A DNA stretch of 13,032 bases from Lachnospiraceae bacterium (GCA_015258065.1 JABZIZ010000031.1:1-13032), one strand, 5' to 3'. Positions 1 through 7,391 are shown, numbered from the stretch's first letter. Translations and numbers: made by a program. Notes: generated by a model not told the origin, from the sequence alone.

Positions 1-107
1 CTCTTGCGTACCAGTCAGTGCACGTAAACTATTGAAACCGCCGTGTACCGAACGGTACGCACGGTGGTGTGAGAGGACGGGGGTTAATCACCCCCTCCTA
101 CTCGATT
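1..107 (+). mobile_element. 3' end of a group II intron (domains V and VI), left part outside the window
   Basis: The segment folds as the catalytic domain V and branch-site domain VI of a bacterial group II intron. Domain V pairs CCGCCGTG (38-45) with CACGGTGG (60-67). After a two-base bulge at 58-59 it continues as TACC/GGTA (46-49 with 54-57), closed by a GAAC loop. Domain VI pairs GGGGG (79-83) with CCCCC (91-95) and GG (75-76) with CC (97-98), leaving A100 as the likely bulged branch-point adenosine, about 7 bases before the intron end at 106 or 107 (CTACTCGAT). The linker GTGTGAGAGGACGGGGG is typical of the tail that follows a maturase gene. The maturase and 5' half must lie left of base 1. 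The intron is transcribed on the plus strand, opposite to the neighbouring mecA. The exact 3' splice site is inferred. Confidence 0.85.
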
Positions 108-149
108 ATTTCACGGACAGGGAGAGGGATCGGGAGTCACTTTGATGGT

Positions 150-177
150 AAAAAAACGGGCAGGAAGCCTGCCCGTT
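150..177 (-). terminator. Intrinsic terminator of mecA
   Basis: Read on the minus strand, a 10-bp stem AACGGGCAGG/CCTGCCCGTT (155-164 with 168-177) with a 3-base loop is followed by seven U residues (150-156 on the plus strand are all A). It lies 100 bases past the mecA stop codon. It lies beyond the group II intron end, so it has stayed with mecA. Confidence 0.9.
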
Positions 178-277
178 CATGGTAAGAAGAATGATCATAA
201 GTGAATCTTGCAAGTAGAATCCTAGACACCGTCTTGCACAGTGTATCGTAAGAAGAGTCCCGAATGGAGGAGCGAAA

Positions 278-1069
278 TTAGCTGTGCAGAGTCTGCAAGG
301 CATTATCTTTGATTAGAATCCGGCTGTGCTCCTCCAGGTATTGGTCGCTGACTGCCTGTGTGTGGATTTCACTTCCGTATTCGGAAAGGATCAGGCAGGT
401 TCTGGAGAAGTGAGGATCGTCCTTCCCGGTATCTGCTGCGTGATAAAGAACCAGAAGATAACCTTCTCCGTTTTGATTTTTAAACAGGGTGTTCCGACCG
501 GCAATGGAAGGATTTACCATGGAAGCGACACGGATGATATCCATCAAAAGAGGAAAAGAATAGATCCGGTATTTGGCAGGATCTGAGTAGCGTTTCTCTT
601 TGTCCGGCATTTTTCTGGCCTTGACCTTCTTGTCGGAGTCCTGGAGGCTACCGCTAAACAGGTGTGTGAGACCGCCTTCCTGAATGCGCTCAAAGAGAGA
701 GGAGATGTCGTCGTCATGAACGAGGTCCTCAAACACATCCTCTTCCTCCATATCCTCTTCTTCATCCTCGTCATTCATCACACTGGGAGCGAAGCTGGAG
801 AAACGGGTATCGAGCTCTTCCGGATCCTCGGAAACCGTGATGACCAGAACCATACATTCGGAACTGATCGGAATGGCCTCCACCATCACGGGGAGATCGT
901 CCGTTTGAAAGTCATATTGTTCTCTGGCGCTCTGCATGATTTCCTGAAACAGTCCTCTGGCTCTGTCGGTGCCATAAGCCAGTTCACCGACACGGATGCC
1001 CCGAGAGGCCAGATCATTGCTTGTAAGCGTGCAGCGAATCTGAAAATCGTTAATTTTCTCTATTTTCAT
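278..1069 (-). CDS. mecA: MecA-family adaptor protein for ClpC
   Basis: This 263-residue protein fits MecA, the adaptor that brings substrates to the ClpCP protease; in Bacillus it controls competence. The N-terminal substrate-binding part opens with MKIEKINDFQIRCTLTSNDL, includes a GIRVGEL/RARGLFQEIM segment and ends near residue 85. A very acidic linker (about residues 97-121, rich in E and D) joins it to the C-terminal ClpC-binding part (about 165-263). That part has the family pattern of a Y-x-F-x-x-L-x-D-I-I start and a closing EYG...YLEEHSRILIKDNALQTL. Length is slightly above the usual 210-250 residues because of the acidic linker. The start at 1069 matches the family N-terminus, with a modest AAGGGA 11 bases upstream. 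It is monocistronic, with its own promoter (1106-1134) and terminator (150-177). Substrates in this organism cannot be inferred. Confidence 0.88.
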   Translation of the reverse strand: MKIEKINDFQIRCTLTSNDLASRGIRVGELAYGTDRARGLFQEIMQSAREQYDFQTDDLPVMVEAIPISSECMVLVITVSEDPEELDTRFSSFAPSVMNDEDEEEDMEEEDVFEDLVHDDDISSLFERIQEGGLTHLFSGSLQDSDKKVKARKMPDKEKRYSDPAKYRIYSFPLLMDIIRVASMVNPSIAGRNTLFKNQNGEGYLLVLYHAADTGKDDPHFSRTCLILSEYGSEIHTQAVSDQYLEEHSRILIKDNALQTLHS

Positions 1070-1105
1070 CTTAAAAAGAATTCCCTTTCGGCGTTAATTA
1101 CGAAT

Positions 1106-1134
1106 ACTCTAAAACATTGGTTCCTTGAAGTCAA
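1106..1134 (-). promoter_or_regulatory. Promoter of mecA
   Basis: On the minus strand TTGACT (1129-1134) and TAGAGT (1106-1111) are separated by exactly 17 bases, giving a transcript start near base 1099 and a leader of about 30 bases before the mecA ATG. Confidence 0.6.
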
Positions 1135-1291
1135 GAAGCACCTCATTCTCTTTATCGGAAGAGAAATAACGAATCATCAGCAATGATCGGAAAACCGTTT
1201 ATAGGGAGGAGGCCATGAGAAGATCCATCTTTTTTTCTTGCATTCTTGAATCATCTGACCCGAAGGTCATAAACTAATTATAAATAAGTTC

Positions 1292-1320
1292 TTGACAAAA
1301 GTTAATATTTAGATTATATT
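1292..1320 (+). promoter_or_regulatory. Strong sigma-A promoter with no recognised gene behind it
   Basis: A perfect TTGACA (1292-1297), 17-base spacer and TATATT (1315-1320) are set in AT-rich DNA with an A/T-rich upstream stretch (1271-1290) that could act as an UP element. The predicted start is near 1327. The nearest clear gene on this strand begins at 2120, almost 800 bases away, so the transcript either is a long leader or ends earlier as an RNA or small message. Confidence 0.75.
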
Positions 1321-2119
1321 TTATTCAGATGAAACCTTCCTGTGAAGAAGGGAAGGAGGTGGATTCAGTCGGATCTTTCCTATAAGGAGCATCCGGCGAG
1401 ACTGTTTGCAGCGGTTCGTCTTTCACCGGACCGCATTCTTAGAGGGATATTCTGTCCCTGCTATTTCCAACGATTTTTTTTGAAAGTAAGCCATTGCAGT
1501 TCCCGGTAAAAACGCCGGATCCAGTCGATCGGTGAAATGCGCCTGGTACGATCTGTAAAACTCCCGGCGCATACGAAGAGAAGCCGGATGTGAGCACATG
1601 CATTGGCAAACAGTCGGAAGGTTTCACTTATGGTACTTCCGTGCCACGTGGGCTGTTCCAAGAGGCACAGGTTAGGAGATTCGTCAGGAGAACCGCTCCT
1701 GTGTCCCTCTATGGGAGGTCAAGGCAAAAGGCAAACACAAAGACACCGCCAACAGGAAAAGATCACGGGACAGCTTCCTTATGGAACCAGGCGAGGTCAC
1801 CGCGGATGCCGGCTGCTATTTCCACTCATGAGGATTTCATAAGGCCAAGGGATGGCTCCCGCCACCCGGACACAGCCTCGGCACGGAGTTGTACCATAAC
1901 CATTTAGATTCTGAAAAAGCGGTGTGCTTGACGATCCGGGTCTACGATTTCGTTCTTTGCGCTGACCTAGGGCTATCGTTTGTAAGACGTCTCTACAAAA
2001 GAAAATCGTTACATGATGGCTGTAAGGTACGAAACGGAACAGTCATTTTCCGTTGGAAAGACAAACATAAGGAAAAAGTGTCAGCACTGCTAACACTTTT
2101 AGGAAAAGAGGTTCTTTTA
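1321..2119 (+). other. Unassigned region of about 800 bases: candidate structured RNA or degenerate sequence
   Basis: I recognise no gene here. Just after the predicted transcript start there is a CCTTCC/GGAAGG hairpin, a perfect Shine-Dalgarno AAGGAGGT (1353-1360), a GGAT...ATCC hairpin (1371 on), an AGGGA/TCCCT hairpin (1443-1459) and a run of eight T (1474-1481). A frame open from 1333 to 1509 has no ATG and only a GTG at 1342. Further on are hairpins GTGCC/GGCAC (1641-1668), CAGGAG/CTCCTG (1685-1701) and CCTC/GAGG (1706-1718). Open frames around 1590-1907 are arginine-, proline- and serine-rich with no ribosome site and look non-coding. No riboswitch, tmRNA, RNase P or 6S signature could be matched. 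The nuclease frame stays open upstream to 1889, but only the start at 2120 has a credible ribosome site. Confidence 0.4.
2072..2100 (+). repeat. Leader copy of a palindromic repeat ahead of the DUF1016 gene
   Basis: Bases 2072-2096 match 2390-2414 inside the downstream gene at 24 of 25 positions. The leader copy is an imperfect palindrome whose arms AAAAGTGT (2073-2080) and ACACTTTT (2093-2100) flank CAGCACTGCTA. It sits 20 bases before the ATG at 2120 and could be an operator, a leader hairpin or a relic of a duplicated gene fragment. Confidence 0.7.
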
Positions 2120-3106
2120 ATGAACGAACTCGATAATGCTTTCGCCGAGGTAGCGCAGATTATAGAAGAAGCTCGCAGTAATGCATATCGCAAGGTGAAT
2201 GAGGAACTGGTCCTGATGTATCAAAAAGTCGGACAGTTTCTTTCCCAAAAATCGAGAGAAGCAACTTATGGGGACAGTTATATCGAGTCCCTCGCCGAAT
2301 ACATTCGAAAAAAGTTTCCCGGCATCAAGGGCTGCAACCGCCGTGGACTTTATCGTATGAAGCAGTTTTACGAGGCGTACGTCGGGAATGAAAAAGTGTC
2401 AGCACTGCTGACACAATTGAACTGGACCAACCATCTGCTCATTTTGTCTGGTAGCAAGAGCGCTAAAGAGCGGGAATTCTATATTTGTCTTGCGGTCAAA
2501 GAGCACTATAGCTCCCGTCAGCTTGAGCGTCAGATGGACAGTGGCTACTACGAGCGATATATGCTCTCAAAGGATAAACTGCTACCGGAAACACTGCATA
2601 CGAAGCAAAATCCTTTTCTCGATTCCTATATTGTGGAATTTCTGGATTTGCCGGATACCTTCCACGAGAACGACTTCCGTAGAGCACTGGTAAGGGAGAT
2701 GCGAGAATTCATTCTCGAACTGGGTAAGGATTTCACTTTTATCGGAGAAGAATATCCGATTCAGATCGGCGAAGAAGATTATCGAATTGACCTGTTGTTC
2801 TTTCATCGTAGCCTGCAATGCCTCGTGGCGATGGAACTGAAGACAGGTAAATTCAAGCCGGAGTACGTTTCCAAGATGGACTTCTATCTGGAGGGACTAG
2901 ACAGACAAATTAAAAAGACGGACGAAAATCCGAGCGTGGGACTGGTCCTGTGTGCATCCAAAAATGACGAGGTGGTTGAATATGCCATGAGTCGCACACT
3001 CTCTCCCATGATGGTGTCACGGTATCAGTTACAACTGCCGGATAAGGATGTCCTTCGTAGAAAGTTGAAAAATTTGACTTTATCAATGGGGAGAGCGGGT
3101 ATCTGA
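2120..3106 (+). CDS. DUF1016/YhcG-family protein with PDDEXK nuclease domain
   Basis: The 328-residue product belongs to the DUF1016 (YhcG-like) family: an N-terminal helical domain (about residues 1-150) plus a C-terminal PD-(D/E)xK nuclease fold (about 180-320). The N-domain shows NRRGLYRMKQFYEAY and KVSALLTQLNWTNHLLIL, both characteristic segments. The nuclease core is visible as D224 in RIDLLFF and E239-x-K241 in AMELKTGKF, followed by a conserved YLEGLDRQIKK helix, so the active site looks intact. The start at 2120 is chosen because AGGAAAAGAGG lies just upstream and the length then fits the family. The same frame is open back to 1889, without a ribosome site. The family is often found in accessory DNA near mobile elements or defence genes, but its substrate is not established and no partner gene is next to it. 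It lies between an unexplained region and the housekeeping gene tex. Confidence 0.85.
   Translation: MNELDNAFAEVAQIIEEARSNAYRKVNEELVLMYQKVGQFLSQKSREATYGDSYIESLAEYIRKKFPGIKGCNRRGLYRMKQFYEAYVGNEKVSALLTQLNWTNHLLILSGSKSAKEREFYICLAVKEHYSSRQLERQMDSGYYERYMLSKDKLLPETLHTKQNPFLDSYIVEFLDLPDTFHENDFRRALVREMREFILELGKDFTFIGEEYPIQIGEEDYRIDLLFFHRSLQCLVAMELKTGKFKPEYVSKMDFYLEGLDRQIKKTDENPSVGLVLCASKNDEVVEYAMSRTLSPMMVSRYQLQLPDKDVLRRKLKNLTLSMGRAGI
2390..2414 (+). repeat. Internal copy of the palindromic repeat within the DUF1016 gene
   Basis: This copy contains a perfect 19-base palindrome, GTGTCAGCACTGCTGACAC (2396-2414), centred on one base, and encodes part of the KVSALLTQL motif. The leader copy at 2072-2096 differs at one base, which breaks the perfect symmetry there. 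Confidence 0.7.
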
Positions 3107-3248
3107 AGTACATGATAAAAAGTTGCCGAGACTTACCCCAATCGAGAATGTGCGCATCAGGATGTTGCACACATTCGACGATCCCGTGATATAGCAAAAG
3201 AGAGGCTCCTTAGCTCTCGTTGCAATGAGAGGGGATTCCGTGTAAACT

Positions 3249-3269
3249 TGTCCGAAGAAGATTCGGACA
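3249..3269 (+). promoter_or_regulatory. Hairpin next to the tex ribosome site
   Basis: A perfect 8-bp stem TGTCCGAA (3249-3256) / TTCGGACA (3262-3269) with loop GAAGA ends on the first base of the ribosome site AGGAGAAGG (3269-3277). It may tune translation or mRNA stability of tex. A second weaker stem, GAGAG/CTCTC (3200-3204 with 3214-3218), lies upstream. A possible but weak promoter is TTGCAC (3165-3170) with GATATA (3188-3193). Confidence 0.45.
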
Positions 3270-3283
3270 GGAGAAGGAAAATC

Positions 3284-5734
3284 ATGAATATCATTGCCAA
3301 AATCACAGAGGAACTTGGAGTAAAGAAGCCGCAGGTGGAGGCGGCGGTGAAACTGATTGATGAAGGAAATACGATTCCCTTTATTGCCAGATACCGCAAA
3401 GAAGCAACCGGCTCCCTGAACGACGAGCAGCTCCGGGATCTGGACGAGAGACTGAAGTATCTAAGAACGTTAGAGGAAAAAAAGGAAGCTGTTTTAAAAT
3501 CTATTGAAGAACAGGGAAAACTGACAGAGGAATTGCGGGATAAAATCGTGGCGGCTCAGACGATGGTGGCGGTCGACGATCTCTATCTGCCTTACCGTCC
3601 GAAGCGCAAAACCAGAGCTTCCGTTGCCAGAGAAAAGGGGCTGGAGCCGCTGGCACAGCTGTTTCTTGCGCAAGAATCGACCAGGACGCCGGAAGAAGAG
3701 GCGGCAGCTTTTGTGAATATCGAGAAGGGCGTGGAGGATGTCAAAGCGGCCATTCAAGGTGCTAAGGATATGATTGCCGAGAGCGTCTCCGACAACGCCG
3801 ACTACCGCTCTTTTATTAGAGAAGTTACCTTCGAAGAGGGAAGCATAGACGCTGCACAGAAGGACAAAGATGAAAAGGGCGTCTATGAAATGTATTACGA
3901 TTATTCGGAACCGGTGAAGTCGGTGCCGGATCACCGCATTCTTGCTCTGAACAGGGGAGAGGCGGAGAAGGTGCTGACAGTAAAGATCACGGCGCCGGTG
4001 GACCGAATTTTATCCTATCTGAAGAAGCAGCTGATCACGAAGCCTTCTGCGCAGGCGGCGAAGGTCCTGGAAGAGGCGAGTGTCGATGCGTATGAAAGGC
4101 TGATTGCGCCTGCCATCGAGCGGGATATCCGCAATGAACTGACGGAGAAGGCACAGGACGGCGCCATTGCTGTTTTTGGCAAAAATTTGTCGCAGCTTTT
4201 GATGCAGCCCCCGATTGCAGGCAAAACGGTACTGGGATGGGATCCCGCCTTCCGCACCGGTTGTAAGTTGGCGATTGTGGATCCGACCGGAAAGGTCCTG
4301 GATACCAAGGTGATTTATCCGACCGCCCCGCAGAACAAGGTGGAGGAAGCCAAAAGGGAGATCAAGAAGCTGATTGACCGGTATCATGTCGATCTGATTT
4401 CGGTGGGAAACGGAACGGCGTCCAGAGAGTCGGAAGCACTGATAGCAGCCTGGATCAAGGAATTCAATCTGCCTCTATCTTACGTCATTGTGAACGAGGC
4501 GGGAGCTTCCGTTTATTCGGCAAGCAAGCTCGCCACCGAGGAATTCCCGAATTTTGATGTCGGACAGCGGTCTGCCGCGTCCATTGCCAGAAGGCTGCAG
4601 GATCCGTTGGCGGAGCTGGTCAAGATCGATCCGCAGTCCATCGGCGTCGGTCAGTATCAGCACGATATGAACCAGAAGAAGCTTTCCGAAGCGCTCTCCG
4701 GCGTGGTGGAAGACTGCGTCAATAAGGTGGGCGTGGATTTAAATACCGCTTCCGCACCGCTTCTGGAATACGTTTCCGGAATCAATAAGACCATTGCAAG
4801 GAATATCGTGGATTTTCGGGAGGAGAACGGCGAGTTCGAATCCAGAGCCCAGTTAAAAAAGGTACCGAAATTGGGACCCAAGGCTTTTGAACAGTGTGCG
4901 GGCTTCCTTCGGATTCACGGTGGCAAGAATCCGTTAGATGATACGAGCGTGCATCCGGAGTCCTACGAGGCGGCCAAGAAGCTGATGGAGAAGATCGGCA
5001 TTACGGTGGAAGATATTCGCGCCATGCAAAAGAAGCAGCGCACGGAGAAGAAACCGGGCGGATCCGTAGGAGCAACCGGTGATCTATCGGGAAAAGAGAG
5101 AGCGCAAAAGACACGCAGCGGAAGGGGAGAAAAGGCGGGAGGCTATGTCGTTCGGCATACGAATACCGCGATGGGAGCAGCCCTTGCTGCAGCACTTTTG
5201 CAGATGCAGGCAGACAGCGGAAGGGAGGTGCTTCCGGAATCTTCCAGGAGTGCCACAGGATCCGCAGGACCCGGGGCGGTTAAGGGAGATAGCAAAGGTG
5301 GAAACCGATCCATCTCTAAGGGAGAGACGGAGACAAAAGGCGGCAACCTTCTTCATAAGATTTCGAATCGGGAGAAGCTGGCAAAAGAGCTGGGGATCGG
5401 CGTGATTACTCTGGAGGACATCGTCTCGGAACTGGAGAAGCCTTCCAGAGATCCCAGAGAGAATATGCCCGCCCCGATTCTCCGGCAGGATGTGCTGGAC
5501 ATGAAAGACTTGCAACCGGGGATGATTCTCAAAGGAACGGTTCGTAATATCATTGATTTCGGTTGCTTTGTCGATATCGGCGTGCATCAGGACGGTCTGG
5601 TGCACATCTCTCAGATCACGGATCGTTATATCAAGCACCCCTTAGAGGCGGTCAGCGTAGGGGATGTGGTCAGTGTCAAGGTGCTGAGCGTCGATCCGGT
5701 CAAAAAGAGAATCGGTCTGACCATGAAACTGTAA
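3284..5734 (+). CDS. tex: Tex, S1-domain RNA-binding transcription accessory protein
   Basis: This 816-residue protein is Tex, a conserved nucleic-acid-binding factor of uncertain molecular role, related to eukaryotic Spt6. The order of domains is standard: an N-terminal Tex region (1-200, with VEAAVKLIDEGNTIPFIARY and DDLYLPYRPKRKTRA), a YqgF/RNase H-like domain (about 315-450, starting near GWD320 and including SVGNGTASRESE), a helix-hairpin-helix region (about 484-560) and a C-terminal S1 domain (743-816, LQPGMILKGTVRNIIDFGCF). The start at 3284 has AGGAGAAGG upstream and matches family N-termini; the in-frame TTG at 3248 lies in the leader hairpin. It is some 100 residues longer than usual Firmicute Tex (about 715-720). 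The excess is a Gly/Ser/Lys/Glu/Ala-rich stretch at about 587-687, between the HhH and S1 regions. The coding end is partly duplicated past the stop codon. It appears to be transcribed alone. Confidence 0.95.
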   Translation: MNIIAKITEELGVKKPQVEAAVKLIDEGNTIPFIARYRKEATGSLNDEQLRDLDERLKYLRTLEEKKEAVLKSIEEQGKLTEELRDKIVAAQTMVAVDDLYLPYRPKRKTRASVAREKGLEPLAQLFLAQESTRTPEEEAAAFVNIEKGVEDVKAAIQGAKDMIAESVSDNADYRSFIREVTFEEGSIDAAQKDKDEKGVYEMYYDYSEPVKSVPDHRILALNRGEAEKVLTVKITAPVDRILSYLKKQLITKPSAQAAKVLEEASVDAYERLIAPAIERDIRNELTEKAQDGAIAVFGKNLSQLLMQPPIAGKTVLGWDPAFRTGCKLAIVDPTGKVLDTKVIYPTAPQNKVEEAKREIKKLIDRYHVDLISVGNGTASRESEALIAAWIKEFNLPLSYVIVNEAGASVYSASKLATEEFPNFDVGQRSAASIARRLQDPLAELVKIDPQSIGVGQYQHDMNQKKLSEALSGVVEDCVNKVGVDLNTASAPLLEYVSGINKTIARNIVDFREENGEFESRAQLKKVPKLGPKAFEQCAGFLRIHGGKNPLDDTSVHPESYEAAKKLMEKIGITVEDIRAMQKKQRTEKKPGGSVGATGDLSGKERAQKTRSGRGEKAGGYVVRHTNTAMGAALAAALLQMQADSGREVLPESSRSATGSAGPGAVKGDSKGGNRSISKGETETKGGNLLHKISNREKLAKELGIGVITLEDIVSELEKPSRDPRENMPAPILRQDVLDMKDLQPGMILKGTVRNIIDFGCFVDIGVHQDGLVHISQITDRYIKHPLEAVSVGDVVSVKVLSVDPVKKRIGLTMKL

Positions 5735-5791
5735 ATCAGAGGATTCGTCTGACCATGATTCGGTCAGGAAGAGAATCGGTCTGACCATGAA
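5693..5791 (+). repeat. Duplicated 3' end of tex
   Basis: Bases 5693-5727 (the last codons of tex, reading DPVKKRIGLTMK) recur at 5757-5791 with 3 differences in 35 and a 64-base offset. The core 5705-5727 equals 5769-5791 exactly (23 bases). The word TCTGACCATGA occurs a third time between them, near 5748-5758. The copy lies after the tex stop and, in its own frame, still reads DSVRKRIGLTM. Confidence 0.9.
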
Positions 5792-5807
5792 TTTTAAAAG
5801 TTTCCTC

Positions 5808-5836
5808 TTGACGATCCTGTAAATCTGGTGTATCGT
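5808..5836 (+). promoter_or_regulatory. Promoter of the SAM riboswitch-metK unit
   Basis: TTGACG (5808-5813), a 17-base spacer and TATCGT (5831-5836) place the transcript start near 5843, about 30 bases before helix P1 of the riboswitch. Confidence 0.7.
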
Positions 5837-5872
5837 TAAGCGACAAAAACAAATACAAATACATAAATCGTT

Positions 5873-5978
5873 CTCTTATTCAGAGTGGTGGAGATACATA
5901 GGATCGATGAAGCCACGGCAACCCCCGAGAAAAGGGAAGGTGCCAACCTGAGCGTCGCAATTGTACGAGCAATAAGAG
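5873..5978 (+). promoter_or_regulatory. SAM-I (S-box) riboswitch controlling metK
   Basis: Helix P1 is CTCTTATT (5873-5880) with AATAAGAG (5971-5978). Inside are the S-box hallmarks: AGAGTGGTGGAG, GATGAAGCCACGGCAACC, the CCC...GGG P3 arm and AAGGTGCCAACCTG, then the P4 arm around GCGTCGC...GTACGAGC. The 3' strand of P1 can instead pair with the left arm of the terminator (GCAATAAG near 5969-5976 with CTTGTTGT at 6001-6008, continuing to CC at 5998-5999), which is the antiterminator. SAM binding should therefore stabilise P1, free the terminator and switch metK off. Confidence 0.95.
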
Positions 5979-5997
5979 GAACTGGTTGAGATCAGTG

Positions 5998-6037
5998 CCG
6001 CTTGTTGTGAATGGAAGCAACAAGCGGTTTTCTTTTT
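5998..6037 (+). terminator. Riboswitch-controlled terminator before metK
   Basis: A 10-bp stem CCGCTTGTTG (5998-6007) / CAACAAGCGG (6018-6027) is followed by TTTTCTTTTT (6028-6037). Its left arm competes with helix P1 of the SAM-I riboswitch. Confidence 0.93.
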
Positions 6038-6097
6038 GCAGTAAGAGAAGACATCAACGATCTATGTAGGTTGCGCATTTGCGCGAAAGGAGAATTC

Positions 6098-7288
6098 ATG
6101 GACAAGTATATTTTTACATCCGAGTCGGTAACAGAAGGACATCCCGACAAGATCTGCGACAATATCTCCGATGCGATTCTGGATGCCTGCATGGCACAGG
6201 ATCCGATGAGCCGTGTCGCCTGCGAGACGGCAACCTGCACCGGCTTTGTCGTGGTGACCGGAGAGATTACGACCAAGGCGAATGTCAATTACCAGAAGGT
6301 GGTCAGAGATACCATCCGGGAGATCGGCTACGACTCTTCTGAAAAAGGGTTTGATGCGGACACCTGTGCCGTCTTTGTTGCACTGGACGAACAGTCGCCT
6401 GACATCGCCATGGGCGTAGATAAGGCGCTGGAAGCCAGAGAGAACAAGATGACCGACGAGCAGTTGGAGGCCATCGGCGCGGGCGATCAGGGCATGATGT
6501 TCGGTTATGCGACCAACGAAACCGAGGAGTACATGCCGTATGCCATTTCGCTGGCACATAAGCTGACGAAGAAGTTGACCGAGGTGCGCAAGAACGGTAC
6601 CCTTCCCTACCTTCGTGCGGACGGCAAGAGCCAGGTTTCCGTGGAATATGATGAGAACAATCAGCCGGTCCGTTTGGAGGCTGTCGTCATTTCGACCCAG
6701 CATGATGAGAAGGTCGGCCAGAAGCAGATTCACGAGGACATCCGCAAATATGTGATCGACGCCGTGGTAGACCAGCAGATGATCGATGAAAAGACCAAGA
6801 TCTTTATCAATCCGACCGGACGTTTCGTGATTGGCGGACCTCACGGGGATGCCGGTCTCACCGGACGTAAAATTATTGTAGATACCTACGGTGGAGCAGC
6901 TTCTCATGGCGGCGGTGCTTTCTCCGGAAAGGACTGCACCAAGGTAGACCGGAGTGCGGCTTATGCGGCCCGCTATGCCGCCAAAAACATCGTGGCGGCA
7001 GGACTTGCCGATCGCTGCCAGATTCAGCTCTCCTATGCCATCGGTGTGGCACAGCCCACCTCCATTCACATCGACACCTTCGGAACGGGCAAGTATTCCG
7101 AGGAGAAGCTGGTGGAGGCCGTTCGTGAAAACTTCGATTTAAGACCCGCCGGCATCATTAAAATGCTGGATCTGCGCCGCCCGATCTATAAGCAGACGGC
7201 AGCCTATGGGCACTTCGGACGCAACGATCTGAATCTGCCTTGGGAAAAGACGGACAAGGTGGAAGCCCTGAAGAAGTCTGTACAGTAA
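6098..7288 (+). CDS. metK: S-adenosylmethionine synthetase
   Basis: MetK makes S-adenosylmethionine from methionine and ATP, releasing phosphate and pyrophosphate, in the cytoplasm. The 396-residue length is exactly typical. Signature elements are GHPDKICD near the N-terminus (methionine/ATP site), GAGDQGMMFGYA from residue 127, and the glycine-rich GGGAFSGKD from residue 271 followed by KVDRSAAYAARY. The end, YGHFGRNDLNLPWEKTDKV, is also the family norm. The start at 6098 follows AAAGGAG (6086-6092) at five bases. The same frame is open upstream into the terminator, but that part is leader. Expression is under the SAM-I riboswitch, so the product feeds back on its own synthesis. It is a single-gene unit, ended by the terminator at 7306-7339. 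Confidence 0.98.
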   Translation: MDKYIFTSESVTEGHPDKICDNISDAILDACMAQDPMSRVACETATCTGFVVVTGEITTKANVNYQKVVRDTIREIGYDSSEKGFDADTCAVFVALDEQSPDIAMGVDKALEARENKMTDEQLEAIGAGDQGMMFGYATNETEEYMPYAISLAHKLTKKLTEVRKNGTLPYLRADGKSQVSVEYDENNQPVRLEAVVISTQHDEKVGQKQIHEDIRKYVIDAVVDQQMIDEKTKIFINPTGRFVIGGPHGDAGLTGRKIIVDTYGGAASHGGGAFSGKDCTKVDRSAAYAARYAAKNIVAAGLADRCQIQLSYAIGVAQPTSIHIDTFGTGKYSEEKLVEAVRENFDLRPAGIIKMLDLRRPIYKQTAAYGHFGRNDLNLPWEKTDKVEALKKSVQ

Positions 7289-7305
7289 ACAAAAAAATCT
7301 TCTTA

Positions 7306-7339
7306 AAAAATCCCGGAAATCTGAGTTTCCGGGATTTTT
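7306..7339. terminator. Bidirectional terminator between metK and mntP
   Basis: A 14-base stem AAAAATCCCGGAAA (7306-7319) / TTTCCGGGATTTTT (7326-7339) has a six-base loop. It has a U tract on either strand and serves both converging genes. A 14-base perfect palindrome, TCGAAAATTTTCGA (7344-7357), lies just past it and is of unknown meaning. Confidence 0.95.
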
Positions 7340-7391
7340 GCAGTCGAAAATTTTCGATTGAATGACGCAATCCAACCTTTCAGGATGTTCA

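Noticed and set aside
1590..1907. Overlapping open frames on both strands between about 1440 and 1907
   Set aside because: They have no ribosome sites, a biased Arg/Ser/Pro/Thr content typical of non-coding GC-richer DNA, and overlap each other. No family is recognisable.
1889..2119. N-terminal extension of the DUF1016 protein from 1889
   Set aside because: The frame is open, but there is no ribosome site at 1889, the extension has no family similarity beyond the repeated KVSALLT word, and the start at 2120 has one and fits family length.
6011..6097. Upstream in-frame extension of MetK
   Set aside because: It begins within the riboswitch terminator; the ATG at 6098 has a good ribosome site and gives the standard MetK N-terminus.
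6062..7069. Long 335-codon frame opposite metK
   Set aside because: It is a shadow of the metK codon pattern; metK is unambiguous.
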